From: Thalassiosira profunda
Lineage: Eukaryota > Bacillariophyta > Thalassiosirophyceae > Thalassiosirales > Thalassiosiraceae
Assembly (NCBI GenBank): GCA_036939355.1
Contig: JALLAP010000642.1
Coordinates: forward strand, 1-24,045
Length of the DNA: 24,045 nt
Reading direction: 5' to 3'
Under the pieces are notes generated by a model. That model was not told where the DNA came from. It saw only the letters and a program-made list of their open reading frames with translations, and did no database searches. Position numbers and translations under genes: made by a program. This document shows, one piece after another, positions 18,157 to 24,045 of the stretch (its first letter is position 1; each line of letters begins with the position of its first letter).

Positions 18157-19332
18157 GTGCATGCACCTTGCGGCGAGATGGGCCTCACCGAGGAGTCCTA
18201 CCGCCGGGCGCTGGCCGTCGCCCCCAAAATCAGCGGCTCGCTGTCGATTATTGGTTCGTCCTTCATCATTCGCGACGTCTACAATCGTCGGTTGAAAAGG
18301 AAGCGCAGCACCAAAAACAGCAGCAGCAGCAACGACGGCAGCCATCACCAGCGGCCGCTGCAGCAACACGACCAGCACCTCCCGACCACCTCCCGCGTCA
18401 TCCTGAGCATGTCCCTCGCGGACATTGGCAGCTCGTTCTGGGCCCATTTTTTGGGCACGTGGCTCGTTCCCGCGGACGATGACGTGGCAGCCTTTGCGGC
18501 GGGGAACCAGGCCACCTGCACGGCGCAATCATTTCTTTATGAGCTCTTCGTCCACGCGGGATTGTGGTTCAGCGCCTTCCTCGCAGTGGCGTACTGGCTG
18601 ACAATCTGCCGCGAGAAGAGTGAAACAACGCTGCGGGGATGGAGGTGGCAAACGTTATTGCTGGGAGTGCCGTGGATGCTCGGGCTGCTCAACTCGGTTC
18701 CCAAGATCGTCTTGGGCACGGCGGGCTACAATGGATTCTGGTGGTGCGAATTGGTGGACGGCACCCCGGCCGACAATCTGCTCGATCAAATTAGTCTCGT
18801 GGTGGCCTTTGTGCTCATCGTTAGCAGCATGCTTGCGCTGATTCGATTTGTCTACGTGCAAGAAAAGAGGATGGATCGATTCGGTGACGAATTGCAGCAC
18901 CGAGAGAAGACAACACAAGTCGCATACCAGGGCCTGTTCTACATTGTGGCGTGGCTGACGATCGTACTCCCCTCTATCCCGGTGACAGCGGTGGATGATC
19001 TGCCCGAGGGATACCTGGTATTTTGGGCGTGCCTCTTTCCGTTGCAAGGACTGGCCAACGCCTTGGTGTATTTCAGACCCAAATATCGGGCCACGATCAG
19101 AAGAGAACGCAGCAGCGGGCAACGAGGAAGTACCGCGATGCTTTCGGCAACGGCCCAAGTGTTGGATGTGAAAGTTCCTGCGCCTGTGAAGAGGTTGGCT
19201 GGTTCTGCGTTGGCCTCGGTTCGTCGCGCCACGGACGACTCCTCTGGGGAGGTGCCATTTGGCGAGGCGAATGGACAAGCACGGGATCGCGATGAGTTGC
19301 ACACGGGCAACCCAGAGTCCACAGAGTGCTGA
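18157..19332 (+). CDS. Seven-transmembrane receptor, class E / cAMP-receptor-like
   Basis: 391 residues, one exon. Seven hydrophobic helices: about 24-42, 79-105, 121-150, 163-187, 209-234, 257-279 and 285-306. C121 at the top of helix 3 and C197 in the second outer loop (GFWWCELVDG) can form the conserved GPCR disulfide. SRVILSMSLADIGSSFWAHF in helix 2 and FPLQGLANALVYFRPKYR at the end of helix 7 match the pattern of the Dictyostelium cAMP-receptor family (LS..D; QG..N..VY..) rather than rhodopsin-type DRY/NPxxY. The first inner loop is long and Ser/His/Gln-rich (50-76). The C-tail is Ser/Thr-rich and charged. A second ATG (18178, MGLTEES) may be the true start because it gives a compact outer N-terminus. 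Ligand and G protein unknown. Confidence 0.85.
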   Translation: MHAPCGEMGLTEESYRRALAVAPKISGSLSIIGSSFIIRDVYNRRLKRKRSTKNSSSSNDGSHHQRPLQQHDQHLPTTSRVILSMSLADIGSSFWAHFLGTWLVPADDDVAAFAAGNQATCTAQSFLYELFVHAGLWFSAFLAVAYWLTICREKSETTLRGWRWQTLLLGVPWMLGLLNSVPKIVLGTAGYNGFWWCELVDGTPADNLLDQISLVVAFVLIVSSMLALIRFVYVQEKRMDRFGDELQHREKTTQVAYQGLFYIVAWLTIVLPSIPVTAVDDLPEGYLVFWACLFPLQGLANALVYFRPKYRATIRRERSSGQRGSTAMLSATAQVLDVKVPAPVKRLAGSALASVRRATDDSSGEVPFGEANGQARDRDELHTGNPESTEC

Positions 19333-19588
19333 TCTAATAATTACTCATACTTTTTATGCAGCACTTCTCCGCATCATTCCCGCGCGCGATGGGCGAATCG
19401 TGGTGGAATGAAGGGTTGGGCTGCCGGCCAGGGCTAGTGTTGGTGAGTTCTGGAGAGGGCTCTTGGATGGGCGCTGAGAAATTGAGCGAAGGAACTCTGC
19501 TCTGACCTCTCGTGACATAAAGAACATCAACAACACCCACAACACTTGCATGCACAACACCACCCGAACACACCACCCATTCTCAACC
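19333..19588. promoter_or_regulatory. Intergenic region upstream of GPC1
   Basis: 256 nt between two plus-strand genes. It contains the 3' end of the receptor gene and the presumed GPC1 promoter and 5' UTR, the latter A/C-rich (CAACAACACCCACAACAC...). Nothing else recognised. Confidence 0.45.
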
Positions 19589-20881
19589 ATGGCGGCAGAC
19601 CCACCCCCCACAGCGCCCGCGGGCGCCTCTGACGACCTCCGCGCCTCGCGCCTATCCGCCGTCGAGTTCCACCTCGATTTGGATCAACTCGACGCCTCCC
19701 ACGACGCCGACGCGGTCGCCCTCACCTCGTTCACCGACAAATGGAAGTCCGCCGTCAAATCCGTCAAATCCGTGCAAGACTACAAGCGCGGCGAGGCCGC
19801 GGCCATCCGGCGCGTGTTGGAGGAGACGGAGGTCGTTGCCCTAAAACGGACGAGCGAGGGGTTCAACCAATTCAACTTCACGTTGGGAGTACTGAACTGT
19901 TTCGTCATCTCGTACATAATCGGGGCGTGCCCCGAGCACCTGTGGCTGCTGTACGTGGTCGAATCGGCGTACCTGATCCCGCGCAAGTTTTACAACATGT
20001 GGCACGCCAAGCCGCTCAACCAGGCGCTTTATTATCTCGACTTCTGCTGGTTCATGAATTTTGGGGCAATCCTACTCCTGGTCTGCCTCACCCTGTCCGA
20101 GGCGATGGGGCTGGACATCGCCGAGGACACGCGCAAGACGTACTTCATGGCCTCGCAGGGGGTGGCGTGTGGAGTACTCCTGTCGGCCAACATCGCCCTA
20201 CCGTTCGTGGCCTGCCTGTTTCATGACGTGAATAGCATGACGGCGTTCTTCATCCACTTTCTTCCTCCGCTTGTGATGTACACATTCATGTGGAACTCGG
20301 CGGACATTTCGGCGGCGTGGCCGGGCGTGTTCACAATTTCGTCGTACATCGGTCAGATCAGCTACTACGGGGGCTTGGACAGTGTGGCGTGGTGCGCCAC
20401 CGCCTTGTACTTCCTGTGGTTTCTCTTCTACATTTCGTTCATGCTGCTGGTTGGCATCAACCTGCCGAGAAAATACAATCGCAATGGCACGGAGGCTCAC
20501 CCCAAATGGGATACGGTATTCCATTCCACGATGCGTCAGGGCGTTGCTATACCTATTGGAAAGTTCTTTCGCGGACGCTCGCGGGCAGAATCTCTGAAGC
20601 TGATGGAGGAGAACGCGTTCGATCTCCCGGACTTCTTCCTCTACATGTTGGCACACATGACGGCTGCACTCGGGGCGATTTGCACCGTCGGGTATGGTTG
20701 TTTTAGCAATCGATACTTCCACTTGGCCATGCTTGGTGGCAGCGTGGTTCTGGCTGTGATTCGAGGAGCGAAGCGGTATACCTATTACAGCACGAAGATG
20801 TACCAGAGAACGCTGAGAAAGCAATTTGCTCACATCCTTGCCGAAGAAGGAAGCAAAGAAGGGTACTCTCGGTTGTCATAA
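19589..20881 (+). CDS. GPC1: Glycerophosphocholine acyltransferase, GPC1 family (DUF2838)
   Basis: 430 residues from the ATG at 19589 (CAACCATGGCGG context). An in-frame ATG at 19550 would add 13 residues (MHNTTRTHH...) and is judged 5' UTR. The N-terminal ~95 residues are soluble and helical, followed by about eight TM helices. Family marks are YYLDFCWFMNFG (148-159), NIALPFVACLFHDVNSMTAF (201-220) with FIHFLPPLVMYTFMW (221-235), and the Tyr/Trp-rich QISYYGG...YFLWFLFYISFML. Fungal and plant GPC1 acylates glycerophosphocholine with acyl-CoA to lysophosphatidylcholine, allowing re-use of phosphatidylcholine breakdown products; the enzyme sits in the ER. The C-terminus is soluble (RKQFAHILAEEGSKEGYSRL). 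No intron. The match to the family is by motif pattern only, but it extends over the whole length. Confidence 0.85.
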   Translation: MAADPPPTAPAGASDDLRASRLSAVEFHLDLDQLDASHDADAVALTSFTDKWKSAVKSVKSVQDYKRGEAAAIRRVLEETEVVALKRTSEGFNQFNFTLGVLNCFVISYIIGACPEHLWLLYVVESAYLIPRKFYNMWHAKPLNQALYYLDFCWFMNFGAILLLVCLTLSEAMGLDIAEDTRKTYFMASQGVACGVLLSANIALPFVACLFHDVNSMTAFFIHFLPPLVMYTFMWNSADISAAWPGVFTISSYIGQISYYGGLDSVAWCATALYFLWFLFYISFMLLVGINLPRKYNRNGTEAHPKWDTVFHSTMRQGVAIPIGKFFRGRSRAESLKLMEENAFDLPDFFLYMLAHMTAALGAICTVGYGCFSNRYFHLAMLGGSVVLAVIRGAKRYTYYSTKMYQRTLRKQFAHILAEEGSKEGYSRLS

Positions 20882-21000
20882 TTGGAGGGATATTCGTGCT
20901 ATCGATTTAATGTTCAATAGGTACCCCAAACATTTCTCCATTCAACACCGTTTTACACTGATATGCAGACATGGACGTAAATGAAACCCCAACAACAAGC

Positions 21001-21972
21001 TCAGTACACCTGCGGCTTGACTTCTTCCCCGGCGGCATTCTCCTCGTCGGCAGCCCCCTCGGGCTGCTCCTTTCCTTTCTTACTCTTCTTTGACTCTTCT
21101 TTGTCCGAGATGGTCGAGTCGTCATCCTTGCCGCAAAACAACGGATCGTGTTTGGGGCTGCAGCACAGGAACCAGCCGCCCATGAAGTAGCAAGTGAAGG
21201 CGATGATCGAATAGATAGTGCCATTTCCCATCTTGCACCCCGCCCAGGTAGCGTTCTCATACACAAAGGCATCCCGCGCCGAGTCAGTCTGATTGGCCTT
21301 CGTAATGCAGGCCTCGGAGGCATCTGCATCCAAGCGGGGTTAATGCATTAAGATAGTAGTCAGTGTCACTGCATCATGGAACGACGGACAAGGCTGGTAA
21401 ACAAGATGACACACTCACACATAAGGAACGTGAAGGCTTGCGACAACTGCAACGATAGTGCCGCAGCAGAGGACGAGCATAAGATATGAACATTAGATAT
21501 GAACGATGAACACAATTTGCAGCACGTACCTCGGCAAAGCTCAGAAGGGTCGTCTGCATCACCGAGCTGCAGCACACCTTGCAGAAACAGTCGAGCATCA
21601 TAAAGATCCACACGATGATCCCGAAGGCGGGCGCGAGGGCGCCGCAGACGGCCGCCCACGTGTGCAGCCAGCCGTGCACGAAGCCGTCCTCGTAGCTCCC
21701 GTCGCACTCGTCTCCCGCTCCGTAGCTGAAGAGGCCCCACATGATATTATCCCCCCGCTACATTGATGGAAGAATGCAGAGGTTAGCCGGTTGGGGCAGC
21801 GCTAATCTTCAAGCGCACGACAGGTGCATGCACCGATGCGAACAATTCTCACCACGACGAAATCGCACGTCGCCAAGGCCAAGCAGGAGAAAATAATCCC
21901 GACGACGATCCACAAATGGGTTATCACCCGGCAGAGGGTGGCATAGCTTTGGCAGCACTGGCACATCACCAT
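21001..21972 (-). CDS. Four-TM cysteine-rich membrane protein, four exons including a 28-nt microexon
   Basis: Exons (minus): 21853-21972, 21530-21757, 21419-21446, 21001-21323; introns 95, 83 and 95 nt, all GT-AG; 699 nt, 232 residues. Exon 1 begins MVMCQCCQSYATLCRV with TM1 (about LWIVVGIIFSCLALATC) and CDFVV. Exon 2 gives GLFSYGAGDECDGSYEDG and TM2 (WAAVCGALAPAFGIIVWIFM) with DCFCKVCC. The microexon joins LLSFAE to LSQAFTFLMY (TM3). Exon 4 holds an outer loop with ACITKANQ and NATWAGCKMGNG, TM4 (IYSIIAFTCYFMGGWFLCC), and an acidic/lysine-rich tail (DKEESKKSKKGKE). All phases match, and the 3' splice site of the microexon is the only AG in intron 2. I recall a large diatom-specific set of 4-TM proteins with this order (CxF, GLFS..., FQGLTFL, C-terminal WF..CC). 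Function unknown; claudin-like topology only. Confidence 0.82.
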
Positions 21973-22472
21973 GGTTGCAGGCTTGGTTGGTTTGGTAAGG
22001 ATTAGGAGCCGCGGTTGCAAAAAGTGAGAGTGAAGTTTTTTGGATCCGCGGCGGGCTGGCTGAAGCTGCAAGAGGCTGCAAGCTGTCGGTGCTGCAAGCT
22101 TCTAGAGAGATGAGCCGCGAGGTACGATATGCAAGCTTCCTTTTGGAGGTTGACTAGGCGGCAAGATCTCACGAATCACGAAGCTTAGGATAAATTTGGA
22201 TTAAGCAAATCTGGAAGAGCAAATCTGGAAAACATTCAGCGTATTCCAGAAATTACAGCAAATTTCATACGTTGAGATTCGTTTGGGTTTAGCGTAACCC
22301 AAGAGGGGGAAAAGGGTGAAGGCCTCACTTTCTGCTCTCCGTACGGCTCGGTCCGCTCCGCCGTCGCGCGTGGGGCCGGCCCTCCTCGGCCCCGCGGACG
22401 CTGACCGGCGGCGGCGGCCTTCCTAACGTCGCGGGCGATGCGGTGGCCGCGGCGGCGCCGACGTCGCCGCCG

Positions 22473-22745
22473 TATATCCCTCCGCCTCCACACGGTCAAA
22501 TGGGCAGGCCAGTGGAGGTGGGGGTGCTGGTGGAGGCCGAGGGCGACGACGAGGGCGCCGGCGTTGGTGGCGAGGACGAACGATTGCCGCCGCAACGGCC
22601 GTAGATCCCTCCGCTTTGGGCCGGTCAAATGGGAGGCTGGGCCGGGCCAAGCCGGTGGGGATGGAGCTGGTGGAGGCCGAGGACGACGGCGACGAGGGCG
22701 CCGACGTGGACGGCGAGGACGAGGCCGGCGACCGCCATCGGATCG
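22473..22745. repeat. Imperfect tandem repeat, unit about 129-140 nt, inside the TIR element
   Basis: Copy 1 starts at 22473 (TATATCCCTCCG) and copy 2 at 22602 (TAGATCCCTCCG). CGGTCAAATGGG recurs exactly 129 nt apart (22493, 22622). GCTGGTGGAGGCCGAG recurs 140 nt apart because copy 2 has about 11 extra nt. GACGACGAGGGCGCCG-like and GGCGAGGACGA segments follow in both. Confidence 0.75.
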
Positions 22746-23017
22746 GACTTCGTGGGCGGCAGAGGGGGCCTTCTTGCAGAGCTATTGACACCTGACACAA
22801 CAATCAGCCACGGTCCGGATCCGAGGAACGGCGAGTGGAGGACGACGACGGCGGTGGCGGCCACGATAACTAGGAGGGCGACAACAGCATGTAGGTGTCG
22901 ATGATCGTTTCGGACCACGAGGAGCACGTGGAGGTCCTGGAGATTAATTGCAATAGTTGCAATTATGTTATGTGTTTTGCCGCCCGCCGCCGCCGCCGCC
23001 ACAGGAGCACCAACGCC

Positions 23018-23053
23018 GCTACCGCCGCCGCTACCGCCGCCGCTACCGCCGCC
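23018..23053. repeat. Three perfect copies of GCTACCGCCGCC
   Basis: A 12-nt unit repeated three times, next to a (CCG)n run at about 22981-23000. It lies in the GC-rich interior of the TIR element and is likely slippage-prone. Confidence 0.88.
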
Positions 23054-23290
23054 GGAAGAATGTCGGGAGGGTCTTCGGCCACGGTATTGTAGGTGGGCGG
23101 AGGAGGGGCACGGGACGACGAGGCGAGGGAGCGGCGGCCCCTCGCTGCGCGGCAGAGCTGCTGGCGCGAGTCCTACAGGCTAGGGGTGCCGGATTTGGAA
23201 ACACGTCCTGGCCTTCCAGATTTGCTCTAATTTTTGGAATACGCTGAATTTTCTGGAATACGCTGGCTTCCAGATTTGCTTAATCCAAAT

Positions 23291-23461
23291 TTATGATGAG
23301 GGCGCAGTTAGCGCGGATGCGAATAAAGCGGCGGAGGGGCGAGGGAGGTAGGCCGCCGCTTTGGCCAGGGTCTCGTGCGGCAAATCGGCGAGGCACAAGC
23401 TGCCGTCAACGCGGGTTCTCCGGCGCTTGCCGCCGCCGACGGAAGGAGCTAGAGCTGCCAT
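23291..23461 (-). pseudogene. F-box-like protein, truncated by the TIR element
   Basis: From the ATG at 23461 the frame gives 56 residues: MAALAPSVGGGKRRRTRVDG, SLCLADLPHETLAKAAAYLP, RPSAALFASALTAPSS and stop. The LADLP-x-E-x-L-x-x-x-A-x-Y-L segment has the shape of an F-box (L-P-x-E-x-L), and the continuation PSAALFASALTAPSS is a motif I recall as common in multi-copy diatom proteins, which normally continue for hundreds of residues. Here the second TCA codon and the TAA stop use the first bases of the TIR (element edge at 23294), so the element has cut the gene. No continuation is visible on the far side of the element. A longer ATG at 23596 exists, but the preceding sequence looks like promoter. 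A working F-box protein (SCF ubiquitin ligase adaptor) is unlikely. Confidence 0.6.
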
Positions 23462-23598
23462 GGTTTGGAGTGAGCCGCACATCAAATTGGCACGCGGAAT
23501 GGCACGGAGCGGAAAAAATGCTTGCTTTTGGCTTTTGGTGCACTTGTCATTTTTCAGCACGTGCACCAAAATCTCGCAGCGCGGCCGGCACAGCAACC
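23462..23598. promoter_or_regulatory. Short divergent promoter with an 11-bp inverted repeat
   Basis: 137 nt between the truncated F-box-like gene (-) and the coiled-coil gene (+). It contains TTTTGGTGCAC (23533-23543) and its exact reverse complement GTGCACCAAAA (23561-23571), 17 nt apart, with CACGTG overlapping the right arm. A dimer binding site or a hairpin is possible. Confidence 0.6.
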
Positions 23599-24045
23599 AT
23601 GGCCTCTGAAGGGAGTCGGGAGATCGAGGCGGCCAAGCTGCGCCTCGACGCGGCCAAGGCGCAGAAGGAGTCTGCGGCTAAGGCACTGGCGTCGGCGGAG
23701 GAGACGAAGAAACTGGCGCAGGCAATGCTGGCGTCTGCAACAAAGACAAGCGAGGAGGCTAAATCCCAGCTGCAAACCTCGGAGAAGGAAATCGAGTCGG
23801 CCAAGACTTTCCTGAAGGAGGCCGAGAAGCGCTGGGAGGTGATCGATATCGATGCAGACGAAGAGGCCTCGCCCCAAGATAGCGGGAGGGGCACGAAGAG
23901 GAGGAAGGTGTCACTGTCGCCAGAGAATGGTGCAGGCGCACGCAGGACAGGTGCAGCCGATACAAATGCAACAGCTGCCAGTGCAGCTGTTGCGAGTATA
24001 ACCAGTCCTAGCGAGAGCGCTTTGGGCGAAACTGTGCTGCAGGCA
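23599..24045 (+). CDS. Coiled-coil nuclear-type protein with WEVIDID motif, 3'-partial
   Basis: The ATG at 23599 (CAACCATGGCC) opens a frame with no stop to the window end: 149 residues, C-terminus outside. Residues 6-79 are Ala-, Lys-, Glu- and Ser-rich with heptad-like spacing, a likely coiled coil or long helix (REIEAAKLRLDAAKAQKESA and on). It ends KEAEKRWEVIDIDADEEAS (73-91), then a basic cluster GTKRRKVSLSPENG (98-111) that looks like a nuclear localisation signal followed by SP phospho-sites, then an Ala/Thr/Ser-rich tail. I recall WEVIDVD followed by KRRKVSLSP in multi-copy proteins of thalassiosiroid diatoms, function unknown. It is divergent from the F-box-like fragment with only 137 nt between start codons. 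Confidence 0.72.
   Translation, partial: MASEGSREIEAAKLRLDAAKAQKESAAKALASAEETKKLAQAMLASATKTSEEAKSQLQTSEKEIESAKTFLKEAEKRWEVIDIDADEEASPQDSGRGTKRRKVSLSPENGAGARRTGAADTNATAASAAVASITSPSESALGETVLQA

Larger units (their letters stand above)
22190..23294. mobile_element. 1.1-kb terminal-inverted-repeat element, non-autonomous
   Basis: The outermost 28 nt (ATAAATTTGGATTAAGCAAA + TCTGGAAG, 22190-22217) are repeated perfectly as reverse complement at 23267-23294. A second matching block (ATTCAGCGTATTCCA.AAAT and on to AGCAAAT) lies 44-45 nt in from each end (22234-22264 and 23220-23249 reversed), so the arms are about 75 nt with a diverged middle. AGCAAATCTGGAA and CAGCGTATTCCA recur within the arms, like subterminal transposase-binding sites. 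The interior is very GC-rich with imperfect tandem repeats and no transposase-like frame. No target-site duplication is evident next to the ends. MITE- or foldback-type element; superfamily unassigned. Confidence 0.82.

Noticed and set aside
22423..23002. Possible Arg/Pro/Ala-rich proteins encoded within the TIR element
   Set aside because: All frames there follow the GC-rich tandem repeats; none resembles a transposase or any domain.
22180..23305. Target-site duplication at the TIR element ends
   Set aside because: Sequences just outside the two ends (…GCTTAGG and GATGAGG…) show no convincing direct repeat.

Overview
The window is nuclear DNA from a photosynthetic eukaryote with a red-derived complex plastid, most likely a centric (thalassiosiroid-type) diatom. 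The evidence: genes carry short GT-AG introns (about 60-270 nt) rather than operons. One protein (SET-domain, 16642-17823) starts with a signal peptide followed by an ASAFAP-type motif (ADA^FAP), the hallmark of stramenopile and other complex-plastid import. A four-TM cysteine-rich protein (21001-21972) and a coiled-coil protein ending its helix in a WEVIDID motif (23599-end) resemble families I recall as diatom-specific. No rRNA, tRNA, CRISPR or bacterial-style operon was seen.

Layout. 1-2.4 kb: 3' part of an FAD-linked (berberine-bridge-like) oxidoreductase, then a mitochondrial A-type Fe-S carrier (ISCA1-like). 2.8-3.6 kb: two tandem, minus-strand, single-TM microproteins that are clearly paralogous and look unknown. 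4.0-5.6 kb: glucose-6-phosphate dehydrogenase, with one intron and a roughly 79-nt gap in otherwise conserved coding sequence that breaks the frame. 5.9-6.5 kb: a two-exon COX7a-like small mitochondrial protein (minus), divergent from a multi-pass TLC-domain membrane protein (6.8-8.9 kb). 8.9-12.7 kb: a ZRANB3-type annealing helicase/HNH nuclease (minus), crossed by an assembly scar (an N between two 72-nt copies). 13.0-14.0 kb: a membrane-anchored single-thioredoxin PDI whose active-site Trp codon is split by an intron. 14.4-16.4 kb: PHBH-type FAD monooxygenase (minus). 16.6-17.8 kb: plastid-targeted SET methyltransferase (minus). 18.2-19.3 kb: class E (cAMP-receptor-like) 7TM receptor. 19.6-20.9 kb: GPC1-type glycerophosphocholine acyltransferase. 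21.0-22.0 kb: four-exon 4-TM protein with a 28-nt microexon (minus).

The last 2 kb are accessory in character. A 1.1-kb element with about 75-bp terminal inverted repeats and a GC-rich repetitive interior (22190-23294) abuts, and supplies the stop codon of, an F-box-like ORF. That ORF shares a short divergent promoter, which carries an 11-bp inverted repeat, with the coiled-coil gene that runs off the end.

The genes are mostly independent housekeeping functions (Fe-S assembly, oxidative pentose phosphate pathway, respiratory chain, replication-stress repair, ER redox, phospholipid salvage), arranged as divergent and convergent neighbours. The least explained items are the tandem microprotein pair, the tandem NZF and SIM-like repeats of the ZRANB3 protein, and the TIR element with its truncated neighbour.
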